Assembly (NCBI GenBank): GCA_016190465.1
Contig: JACPQP010000076.1
Location: forward strand, 1-9,700
DNA length: 9,700 nt
Origin: Chloroflexota bacterium
GTDB taxonomy: Bacteria; Chloroflexota; UBA6077; FW602-bin22; JACPQP01
Reading direction: 5' to 3'
Under the pieces are notes generated by a model that saw only the letters and a list, made by a program, of their open reading frames with translations, was not told where the DNA came from and ran no database searches. The position numbers were made by a program, and so were the translations under genes. Shown here in pieces: positions 1 to 6,270 of the stretch (positions are counted from its first letter, which is position 1; each line of letters begins with the position of its first letter).

Positions 1-531
1 CAGGTGGACGTGCTGGATGATCTCGGCCCAGCGCGCCACGAGCGGGATCGGGTCGGCGCCACCCTTGGCGATCTGTCCGGTATCGGGGGCAAAGCCGACC
101 AGGCGGTGGTCGAGCTGGCTGAGCAGCACCTCAATCTCCAGGCGCGTCTCGGCGACCGTGCCCCAGTGCGGGTGCATTGCCGTTTGGATGCCGACCCGGC
201 GGGCGACGTCGCCGACCCGGTTCATCGTCTCGGCCATCTGGGTGAACTCGTCGAGGCTGTAGGGGGGCGCGTCGCGACGTCGGCCGGGAACGAGCATCAG
301 GATGTTGCCACCCAGGTCGGCGACAGCGGCCGCCCAGCGCTCCGCGTCGGCGAGGAGCCCCGTGGCGGCCTCCCGCTCGGTCCACTCACCGGCCTGAAAC
401 AGGCACGCCATCGTGACCCCGTGCTCCTGGAGCGTTCGCTTCAGCTCGCCCGGGCGCTCCTTCTCCCACCAGTCGTAGATGCGGCCCTTCCTGGACCTAC
501 CCGGAGCCGTTCGATGCTTTCCGCAACCCAC
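1..531 (-). CDS. Sugar phosphate isomerase/epimerase-like TIM-barrel protein, 3'-partial, apparently missing its N-terminus
   Basis: The open frame runs from a GTG at 531 through the window edge (177 codons seen). It reads as the xylose isomerase-like TIM-barrel family (AP_endonuc_2 fold; sugar epimerases and inosose dehydratase relatives). The family's metal/substrate landmarks are visible: HPHWGT at residues about 120-125, FAPDTGQIAKGGADP at about 147-161, and HVHL at 174-177, just before the window cuts the protein. Family members normally have about 40-50 residues (first beta strand and helix) before the segment equivalent to GRIYDWWEK. Here only about 16 low-complexity, basic codons precede it. 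GTG-531 directly abuts the TAG stop of the upstream oxidoreductase, in the same frame, with no clear Shine-Dalgarno. A downstream in-frame ATG would remove still more. I infer a 5'-truncated gene, possibly a pseudogene. The family is fairly certain; function and substrate are unknown. Confidence 0.72.
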   Translation of the reverse strand, partial: MGCGKHRTAPGRSRKGRIYDWWEKERPGELKRTLQEHGVTMACLFQAGEWTEREAATGLLADAERWAAAVADLGGNILMLVPGRRRDAPPYSLDEFTQMAETMNRVGDVARRVGIQTAMHPHWGTVAETRLEIEVLLSQLDHRLVGFAPDTGQIAKGGADPIPLVARWAEIIQHVHL

Positions 532-1653
532 CTAGAAGTCGCTCGCGAGCGTCTGCGCCTGGCCGGCCCGCGCCGACGTCAACGCCTTCTCCATGATCTC
601 GACGACGTGGCGCGCATGCTCGACAGTGATGATCGGTGACCTCCCCTCCCGGATGCATCCGACCAGATACGGTAGGCCATCCGGAATCACCCAGGGCTTG
701 CCCTCGACGGGGATCTCTTCCCACTTGCCGTCGCGGTGGGTGTGGATCGCCCGCTGGTCGCCGCGCGCCGCTCGCGGCAAGGTGATGGTGCCCCGCTGGC
801 AGATCACCTCCAGTTGCGCCGACTCCGAGGCGGTCCCATGCCAACTTGCGCTGACGAACGCGAAGCGTGCATCGCCGAAGTCGAGCAGCAGCAGCGTGTT
901 GTCGTCCTCGTCGACGGCGAAGGAGCGTCCTTGCCCAAGTCCGGCCGAGACGAACCGCTCCGGAGTCCGGATGCCGCTGAGGGCGGTCACCCGCTTCGCT
1001 GGCCCCAGCAGCCCCGTGAGACGGGTGATCTGGTACACCCCGATGTCGTAGAGTGGTCCCCCCCCCTTCTGGTAGAACCACGATGGGTCGGTCTTGTCCT
1101 CCAGGCGGTTGAACACCGAGAGACCCGCCCTGGCGAGCGCTGGCTCGTAGCCGGCCAGGTAGGCCGGGGCGAGCGGGCCGCCCTGGAACGAGTTGGCGAC
1201 CACAAAGGCGACCTTGCCGACGATCTCCTCGCGAATGAGCCCACGAAGGGTCTGGTTGACCGGGTCGAGCATCAGCGTCGGCGCGGCCATCAGTTGGACG
1301 CCTCGGGCTCTGGCCGTCGTGACCAGGTGATCGGCCTCCGCGAGCGTGCGGGCCATCGGCTTCTCCACGTAGACATGCTTGCCGGCCTCCAGCGCGGCGA
1401 GCGTGATCGAGTAGTGGAGCTGCGCTGGTGTCAGGTTCACGATGAGGTCAGCCGAGGTACGGGCCAGCATCTCCCGGGTGTCGACGTAGGCCTCGGGGAT
1501 GCCCAGCGCTGCCGCCAGCCGGGTGGCGCGATCGGGCAGGGCGTCGGCAACCGCGACGACCTCCATCGTCTCGGTGGACCGCAGTGCGGCCGGGAGGTAG
1601 TACTTCAGCATGACGTCGCCCGCGCCGATGAACCCAACTCGAATCCGCTGCAT
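532..1653 (-). CDS. Gfo/Idh/MocA family NAD(P)-dependent oxidoreductase
   Basis: This 373-residue protein has the usual length of a cytoplasmic Gfo/Idh/MocA dehydrogenase. The N-terminal Rossmann domain carries the dinucleotide-binding loop GFIGAGDV (residues 7-14) and the family's EKPMA motif (97-101, catalytic-type Lys98). The C-terminal alpha/beta domain contains GGGPLYDIGVYQI (197-209), where Asp203 and Tyr207 occupy the position of the common D-x-G-x-H pair. Tyr in place of His is also known in glucose-fructose oxidoreductase-like members. Such enzymes oxidise or reduce hydroxyls of sugars, inositols or related compounds; the substrate cannot be read here. The ATG at 1653 is preceded by AGGAGG with a 5-base spacer, and the VOC gene stop lies 11 bases upstream, so the two are almost surely co-transcribed. 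A run of nine G on the coding strand (1058-1066) encodes part of the glycine stretch before the catalytic Asp. Confidence 0.95.
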   Translation of the reverse strand: MQRIRVGFIGAGDVMLKYYLPAALRSTETMEVVAVADALPDRATRLAAALGIPEAYVDTREMLARTSADLIVNLTPAQLHYSITLAALEAGKHVYVEKPMARTLAEADHLVTTARARGVQLMAAPTLMLDPVNQTLRGLIREEIVGKVAFVVANSFQGGPLAPAYLAGYEPALARAGLSVFNRLEDKTDPSWFYQKGGGPLYDIGVYQITRLTGLLGPAKRVTALSGIRTPERFVSAGLGQGRSFAVDEDDNTLLLLDFGDARFAFVSASWHGTASESAQLEVICQRGTITLPRAARGDQRAIHTHRDGKWEEIPVEGKPWVIPDGLPYLVGCIREGRSPIITVEHARHVVEIMEKALTSARAGQAQTLASDF

Positions 1654-1664
1654 TGGCTCCTCCT

Positions 1665-2102
1665 CTATGCTTGCTGCTCGGCCGGACCGCAGTACTCCAG
1701 CAACTCGATCTTGACACCGTCCGGATCCTCGATCCAGGCGACGTTGAGCGCATCGCCCAGCCAGTTCGGGGTGTGACGGATCGGGCTGGTGAATGGGTAG
1801 CCTGCTGCTGTCAGGCGAGTCCCCAACTCCTCCAGGTTCTCGACCCAGAGCGCGAGGTGGTGGATGCCGACACGTTGCTCGGCCATCCTGTCCAGCAGCG
1901 GGATCTCGTCCGGCCGACGCTCGAAGATCTCGAGGATGCTGTCGTGCATGCCCAGGGCGGCGAGACTTCTGGCAGGCGGGTCACGCCGGGTGATCCGGAC
2001 CACCGGCATTCCCAGCAGATCACGGTAGAGTGCCAGAGTCTTGTCCAGGTTGCGAACCATCAGACAGGTCTGTGCGAGTTGGCCGGTCGGCGGCTTTGCC
2101 AC
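1665..2102 (-). CDS. VOC family protein (glyoxalase/dioxygenase fold)
   Basis: A single protein of 145 residues, the usual length for a two-module VOC (vicinal oxygen chelate) polypeptide. Module one begins LAQTCLMVRNLDKTLALYRD; module two begins GIHHLALWVENLEEL. Likely metal ligands by position are Gln11, Glu58, His82 and Glu133. Gln in the first place matches human glyoxalase I rather than the more common His. ARSLAALGMHDSILEIFE and IEDPDGVKIELLEY are typical of the family. Catalytic activity (lyase, epimerase, dioxygenase or resistance-type binding) cannot be decided. I chose GTG-2102 because AAGGAG lies 8 bases upstream; an in-frame GTG at 2174 would add 24 basic, non-homologous residues and lacks a Shine-Dalgarno. 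It stops 11 bases before the oxidoreductase start and its stop codon abuts that gene's ribosome binding site, so they form an operon. Confidence 0.92.
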   Translation of the reverse strand: MAKPPTGQLAQTCLMVRNLDKTLALYRDLLGMPVVRITRRDPPARSLAALGMHDSILEIFERRPDEIPLLDRMAEQRVGIHHLALWVENLEELGTRLTAAGYPFTSPIRHTPNWLGDALNVAWIEDPDGVKIELLEYCGPAEQQA

Positions 2103-2110
2103 GTTCCTCT

Positions 2111-2116
2111 CTCCTT
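2111..2116 (-). promoter_or_regulatory. Ribosome binding site deciding the VOC gene start
   Basis: The coding strand reads AAGGAG eight bases before GTG-2102. It supports the shorter start over the in-frame GTG at 2174, which has no comparable site. Confidence 0.7.
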
Positions 2117-2207
2117 GTTTTCGTTTGCGCCAGTCCGGTCGGTGGTTGCTGCGGCGAGAAAAGGGGCAGGACACGCCGGGGCGCGGCCATCGTCGCTTCC
2201 ACCCGGC

Positions 2208-3707
2208 TCAGATCACTGGCAGGTACACACGGAAGGTGGTTCCCTTGCCCACCTCGGTCTCGACGTCGATGTTGCCGCGATGGTCGTCGACGATCGCCTG
2301 GACGACGCTGAGCCCCAGGCCCGAGCCGTGCTGCCGGTTGGCGCGCTTGGTGGTAAAGAAGGCGTCGAAGATCTTGTCGCGAACCTCCGGCGGGATCCCC
2401 GGGCCGGTGTCGCTCACCGACAGCCGGGCGTAGTCGCCCACCACCACCTGGGTGGCCAGGCCGATCGGCTCGTCGACGAACACCTTCTCCGTCCGCACCA
2501 CCAGTCGACCGGTGTCGGCCATCGCCTCGCGGGCGTTGGTCAGCAGGTTCGTCAGCGCCCGGATGAGCTGCGCGTGTGCGCCCATGATCGGCAGCGGCTC
2601 TTCGGCCAGCTCGACCGCCAGCGTCAGCGTCGCCGGCCACGGCGCCATCTGCTCCACTGCTTCCGCGGCAACCTGATTCAGGTCCAGTGGCTCCTGGTCG
2701 GCGCGCCCCCGCCGGCCGAGGGTCAGCAGATCCTGGGTGATGTCGGTGAGCCGCCGGATGGCCTCCAGCATCTTGTCGCAGTAGGCCGACGCCGGATGCC
2801 CTGCGGGCAGTCGCCGCTTGATGAGCTGCGCGTACCCGCTGACCGGACCGAGCAGGTTGTTGATGTCGTGGGCCACCTCGCCGGCGACCCGTCCGGCCAT
2901 CTCCAGCCGCTCCGCCCGCCGGATCTGCTCCTCTGCTCGCTTGCGCTCGGTGATGTCGCGGGCGATCCCCTCGATGGCGATCAGGCACCCGGCCTCGTCG
3001 TAGATGGGGACAACGCGCTGCTCGGTAAAGATGAGCGTGCCATTTCGGCGCAGGTTGCGAACGACGATCGGCTCGGACAGATCCTCTTCGCTCAGTTGCT
3101 CGATCAACCCGCGGTCGTCCGGATGGATCACTTTCAGGACCAGGTCAGGGTCGGCGTAGAACTCCTCCGACGTGTAGCCGGTGATGGCGGCGGCAGCCGG
3201 ACTGACGTACTCGAAGCCGCGCGTTGGGGCCAGCCGGTAGCGGTAGATGACGTCGAGGGCGTTCTCGGCCAGCAGCCGGAGCCGCGCCTCGCTCTCCCGC
3301 AGCGCGGCCTCGGCCTGTCGCTTCTCCTCGCGCAGCCGCCTCTCGTGCAGCGCGTGCGTCACCGCCGGGCCCAGCCGACTCAGCCGGTCCTTGAGCAGGT
3401 AGTCGGCGGCGCCCTGCTTCATACACTGCACCGCCACCTCTTCGCTGATCGTGCCGCTGACGACGATGAACGGGATGTCCAGTGCCCGCTCCTGCAAGAG
3501 CCGGAGGGCCCGGGCCGCGTCGAACTGGGGCAGGACGTAGTCGGCGAGGACGACGTCGAGAGTGCGGTCGAGCCGGGCCAGGTAGTCGGACTCCGTATCC
3601 ACCCGCTGCCACGTGGGCTCGAATCCCGTCCGGTTGAGCTCGTACAGCATCAGCTCGGCGTCGGCCGGTCGGTCTTCGAGGATCAGGACGCGCAAGGGCG
3701 TGGGCAT
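2208..3707 (-). CDS. Hybrid REC-PAS-histidine kinase
   Basis: Cytoplasmic 499-residue sensor kinase with no membrane segment. Residues about 5-120 form a receiver domain with acidic pair Glu11-Asp12, phospho-acceptor Asp56 (in LADYVLP) and Lys107. Residues about 135-255 form a PAS domain with PAC end (IEGIARDITERKRAEE). The kinase core follows: phospho-acceptor His280 in EVAHDINNLLGPV, N-box NLLTNAREAM (387-396), G1 box DTGPGIP (433-439), F-box FDAFFTTK and G2 box GSGLGL (461-466). The domain order, receiver first, is the reverse of classical hybrid kinases and suggests that phosphorylation of Asp56 by another kinase tunes this kinase. ATG-3707 follows GGAGGAGCT, giving a strong but slightly close ribosome binding site. 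It starts 19 bases after the single-domain regulator stops, so they share a transcript. Its own output regulator is not encoded here. Confidence 0.95.
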   Translation of the reverse strand: MPTPLRVLILEDRPADAELMLYELNRTGFEPTWQRVDTESDYLARLDRTLDVVLADYVLPQFDAARALRLLQERALDIPFIVVSGTISEEVAVQCMKQGAADYLLKDRLSRLGPAVTHALHERRLREEKRQAEAALRESEARLRLLAENALDVIYRYRLAPTRGFEYVSPAAAAITGYTSEEFYADPDLVLKVIHPDDRGLIEQLSEEDLSEPIVVRNLRRNGTLIFTEQRVVPIYDEAGCLIAIEGIARDITERKRAEEQIRRAERLEMAGRVAGEVAHDINNLLGPVSGYAQLIKRRLPAGHPASAYCDKMLEAIRRLTDITQDLLTLGRRGRADQEPLDLNQVAAEAVEQMAPWPATLTLAVELAEEPLPIMGAHAQLIRALTNLLTNAREAMADTGRLVVRTEKVFVDEPIGLATQVVVGDYARLSVSDTGPGIPPEVRDKIFDAFFTTKRANRQHGSGLGLSVVQAIVDDHRGNIDVETEVGKGTTFRVYLPVI

Positions 3708-3726
3708 AGCTCCTCCGATATCACCA

Positions 3727-4167
3727 TTAGATGCGTGGCGGCTCGTTCAATAGCACCCAGTACAGCCCCAGTTGGCGCACGGACTCGGTGAACTGCTCGA
3801 AGTCCACGGGCTTGACGATGTAGCTGTTGACGCCCAATTTGTAACTCTCGACGATGTCGCGCTCCTCCCGAGATGAGGTAAGCACCACGACCGGAATCGG
3901 CCGGGTGCGCGGGTCGGCTTTGATCCGCCGCAGCACCTCCAGACCGTCCACCAGCGGCAGCTTCAGGTCGAGCAGGATCACCCGGGGGGTATTCTGGAAG
4001 CTGCGCCCCGCGTACTCGCCGGAGCAGAAGATGAAATCCAGCGCCTCGGCCCCGTCGCGCACCACATGGACCCGATTGGTCAGGTTGTATCGTTTGAAGG
4101 CGTGGAGCGTGAGCTCCACGTCGCTGGGATTGTCTTCGACGAGCAAGATCTCGACCTCGTTCGGCAC
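3727..4167 (-). CDS. Single-domain response regulator, Rcp1-like
   Basis: A stand-alone receiver domain of 146 residues. It opens EVEILLVEDNPSDVELT, with acidic residues Glu11-Asp12. Phospho-acceptor Asp67 lies in VILLDLKLPLVDGLEVL, Thr97 in VVVLTSS and Lys119 in IVKPVDF. The end YWVLLNEPP is typical of Rcp1/phytochrome-partner regulators. It has no DNA-binding or effector domain, so it acts through protein contact or as a phosphate carrier. It sits between two histidine kinases and most likely receives phosphate from the MEDS-PAS kinase encoded just upstream, whose core resembles the phytochrome-type kinases that partner Rcp1 proteins. I chose GTG-4167 because AAGGAG lies 5 bases upstream and the family begins at this point; a longer frame to 4194 adds nine residues from repeat sequence. 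Confidence 0.94.
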   Translation of the reverse strand: MPNEVEILLVEDNPSDVELTLHAFKRYNLTNRVHVVRDGAEALDFIFCSGEYAGRSFQNTPRVILLDLKLPLVDGLEVLRRIKADPRTRPIPVVVLTSSREERDIVESYKLGVNSYIVKPVDFEQFTESVRQLGLYWVLLNEPPRI

Positions 4168-4172
4168 GAAAA

Positions 4173-4178
4173 CTCCTT
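4173..4178 (-). promoter_or_regulatory. Ribosome binding site deciding the response regulator start
   Basis: The coding strand reads AAGGAG with five bases (TTTTC) before GTG-4167. It lies just downstream of the palindromic repeat region, so structure there may affect access to it. Confidence 0.7.
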
Positions 4179-4194
4179 GCCCCCCATCCGCCAA

Positions 4195-4221
4195 CCCCTT
4201 CCCCCCTTGTGGGGGAAGGGG
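4195..4221. repeat. Perfect 11-bp inverted repeat (hairpin)
   Basis: The arms CCCCTTCCCCC (4195-4205) and GGGGGAAGGGG (4211-4221) pair perfectly around the 5-base loop CTTGT. It lies in the 112-base gap between the MEDS-PAS kinase and the response regulator, immediately next to a second palindrome. It resembles dispersed REP-like GC palindromes found between genes in many genomes. It could attenuate or stabilise the mRNA between the two cistrons; no U-run follows it in the transcript direction. Confidence 0.85.
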
Positions 4222-4228
4222 AAGTCCT

Positions 4229-4253
4229 CCCCTCTCCTCTGGTGGGAGAGGGG
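4229..4253. repeat. 9-bp inverted repeat, second palindrome of a pair
   Basis: The arms CCCCTCTCC (4229-4237) and GGAGAGGGG (4245-4253) pair perfectly around the 7-base loop TCTGGTG. Read through, the minus strand encodes peptide-like text of the PSPTRGEG kind, a hallmark of dispersed palindromic repeats. Together with the hairpin at 4195-4221 it fills most of the kinase-regulator gap. Confidence 0.8.
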
Positions 4254-4279
4254 CAGGGGTGAGGGGTCAATCGGCAATC

Positions 4280-6187
4280 TCAAATCTGAAATAGGAAAGT
4301 GGCTCCCTCATTGACCGCCGCCTCGGCCCACACCCGCCCCCCGTGGCGATGAATGATCCGCTGCACGATCGCCAGCCCGACCCCCGTTCCCTCGTACTCC
4401 TCGGCCCGGTGCAGCCGCTGGAATACGCCGAACAGCTTGTCCGCGTACCGCATATCAAACCCCACCCCGTTGTCCTTCACAAAGTACACTCGCTCCCCCC
4501 TCACCTCCCGACTCCCCACCTCCATCTCCGCCAGTTCCCGCTTCCGCGTGAACTTCAACGCGTTCGCCAGCAGATTCATCAGCACCTGCCGGAGGAGCGC
4601 TGGGTCGGCCTGGCAGGGGGGCAGGTCGCCAACCCTGACCTCCACGCGCCGTCCCTCCCGCTCCGCTCGCAAGTCTTCCAGCACCTGCCGCACCAGGTCG
4701 CTCAGCTCCACCGTCTGCTTATTGAGCGGCTGGCGGCTCAGCCGGGAGAACGCGAGGAGGTCGTCGATCAGTCGCCCCATCTGCTGGGCGTTGTTGCGCA
4801 CCAGGTGCAGGTAGCGTTGAGCGTCCGGCACGAGCTCCGGCGCGTGCTCTTCGAGCAGGATGCGCGAGAAGCCGTCTATCGCCCGAAGAGGGGCGCGCAG
4901 GTCGTGGGACACGGAGTAGCTGAACCCCTCCAGCTCCTTGTTGGCGGCGATCAACTGCTGGTTCACCTCCTGGAGCCTGGCAGTAGCCGCTTCGGCCTCG
5001 GTCCGCGCAGCCTGCTCCATCGCCAGCAGCCGCGTCCGCTCCTCCTCTGCTCGTCGCCGATCGGTCACGTCCTGCTTGATAGCGATGTAGTTGACGATCC
5101 CACCGGTCGTATCCCGCACGGGGGTGATGGTCATCTCCTCGACGTACAGGCTGCCGTCTTTGCGGCGATTGACGATGTCGCCGTGCCAGACGCGCCCGGC
5201 ATGGATCGTGTCCCACAGCCCCTGGTAGAACGCCCGGTCCATCTGGCCGGACTTCAGGATCCGCGGGTTGTGGCCGATCGCCTCAGCCGCAGAGTAGCCG
5301 GTCAACCGGGTGAAGGCAGGGTTGACCCACTGGATTGCGCCCCTCTGATCGGTCATGACGATGGCGTTCGCCGCGGCCTCCAGCGCGGCGACCTGCAACC
5401 GGAGCTGCTGCTCCGCCCGCTGGCGCTCGGCCATCTGCTGTTCCCGCTCCCTGACCGTGGCATCGAGCTCGGCCGTCCGCTCCACCACCCGTCGCTCGAG
5501 CGACACGTTCAGGGCCTGGATCTCCTCCTCCAGCGTGCGGGCCCGCCTGAGCTGGGTCAGCATCCAGTCGACTCGGTCTGCCTCCGAGGTCTGGCCAAGA
5601 ACCTGGTCGGGTGGCTCAAAGTAGAGGCTCGGGCACACCTGGTCGCCGACGATGACGATCGGGTGGGTCCGCAGCACGTCGCGGATGATGGTCGGGGGGA
5701 ACCGGCGCCGGTTGTACTGGCAGATCGCCAGTATCTGCCTGCCGGGAAAAAAGTTGTTCAGCAGCGCCTCGTACTCGATGAGCCGGTCGCAGCCGACCTC
5801 GGTCCCGAGCGCCCAGGTCATCTCCCCGGTCGCGCGCAGCCCGGTGAAGCCGGCGGCCAGCGCGTCCTCGATCGTCTGACGCAGCAGGGCAATCATCGCC
5901 GCGGGGTGGAACTCCCCGGAGCGAAGGTACGTGTCCCGCTTGGTGAGCAGCAGCAGCGCACCGCGCTCGCGCTCTCGGGCAACGTCTATCCCCACGGCGG
6001 CGAGGCCCCCGGCGACCTCGTCGAAGGTGCGGTCGTCGGCGATGTACACACACCGCTCGCCCGCGGCCAGGCCATCCCGCATGAACGCCGCGACCGCGGC
6101 CATCTGCTCGGCCAGGTTATCGTAGATCAGGCAGAGATGATCGCCGGGCCGCAGGGCGGCGATTTGCTGCTCTCGTTCACGTCGCAT
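4280..6187 (-). CDS. MEDS-PAS sensor histidine kinase
   Basis: Cytoplasmic 635-residue kinase with no membrane segment. Residues about 10-195 look like a MEDS domain (the DcmR sensory fold): GDHLCLIYDNLAEQMAAVAAF, then GLAAGERCVYIADD, then GLRATGEMTWALG. Such domains are thought to bind small organic ligands, but none is proven here. A coiled coil (about 215-265) leads to a PAS domain (about 265-380) with WVNPAFTRLTGYSAAEAIG and KQDVTDRRRAEEE. The kinase core has His428 in SYSVSHDLRAPLRAIDGFS, N-box NLLANALKFT (538-547), G1 box DNGVGFD (572-578) and G2 box GTGVGLAI (600-607). It looks like phytochrome-type kinases that pair with Rcp1-like regulators, and such a regulator is next. ATG-6187 has only a weak GGCGG ribosome site but lies about 50 bases after a strong promoter. 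The PAS lacks the LOV-type cysteine motif. Confidence 0.94.
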   Translation of the reverse strand: MRREREQQIAALRPGDHLCLIYDNLAEQMAAVAAFMRDGLAAGERCVYIADDRTFDEVAGGLAAVGIDVARERERGALLLLTKRDTYLRSGEFHPAAMIALLRQTIEDALAAGFTGLRATGEMTWALGTEVGCDRLIEYEALLNNFFPGRQILAICQYNRRRFPPTIIRDVLRTHPIVIVGDQVCPSLYFEPPDQVLGQTSEADRVDWMLTQLRRARTLEEEIQALNVSLERRVVERTAELDATVREREQQMAERQRAEQQLRLQVAALEAAANAIVMTDQRGAIQWVNPAFTRLTGYSAAEAIGHNPRILKSGQMDRAFYQGLWDTIHAGRVWHGDIVNRRKDGSLYVEEMTITPVRDTTGGIVNYIAIKQDVTDRRRAEEERTRLLAMEQAARTEAEAATARLQEVNQQLIAANKELEGFSYSVSHDLRAPLRAIDGFSRILLEEHAPELVPDAQRYLHLVRNNAQQMGRLIDDLLAFSRLSRQPLNKQTVELSDLVRQVLEDLRAEREGRRVEVRVGDLPPCQADPALLRQVLMNLLANALKFTRKRELAEMEVGSREVRGERVYFVKDNGVGFDMRYADKLFGVFQRLHRAEEYEGTGVGLAIVQRIIHRHGGRVWAEAAVNEGATFLFQI

Positions 6188-6241
6188 CCGACCGCCTATC
6201 CAGACGGCACCATTTTCGACCGCTTGTCTGGTTCACCATGG

Positions 6242-6270
6242 ACTATAGTTGGTCGGCCACGTAGTGTCAA
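6242..6270 (-). promoter_or_regulatory. Sigma70-type promoter of the signalling operon
   Basis: On the minus strand there is a perfect TTGACA -35 box (6265-6270), a 17-base spacer, and TATAGT (6242-6247), one mismatch from the consensus -10. Transcription should begin near 6235, giving a leader of about 48 bases before the MEDS-PAS kinase ATG at 6187. The -35 box overlaps the TGA stop of the ABC ATPase gene. In such GC-rich DNA a match this good is unlikely by chance at exactly an operon boundary. Confidence 0.85.

Noticed and set aside
4..639. Plus-strand open frame opposite the TIM-barrel gene
   Set aside because: The minus strand carries clear epimerase-family motifs over the same bases; the plus product is featureless.
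2103..2207. Possible terminator or promoter between the last kinase and the VOC gene
   Set aside because: There is a weak GCCG/CGGC stem and a separate TTTT, but they are not properly arranged for an intrinsic terminator, and no -35/-10 pair is visible.
1653..3791. A 712-codon open frame on the plus strand
   Set aside because: It lies antisense to the REC-PAS kinase and VOC genes, its product has no recognisable domain and is rich in Arg, Gln, Leu and Val. Long antisense frames are expected opposite GC-rich genes with G/C third positions.
5050..5400. LOV photosensor within the PAS domain of the first kinase
   Set aside because: The flavin-binding cysteine motif is absent; the equivalent segment reads GHNPRILKSG.
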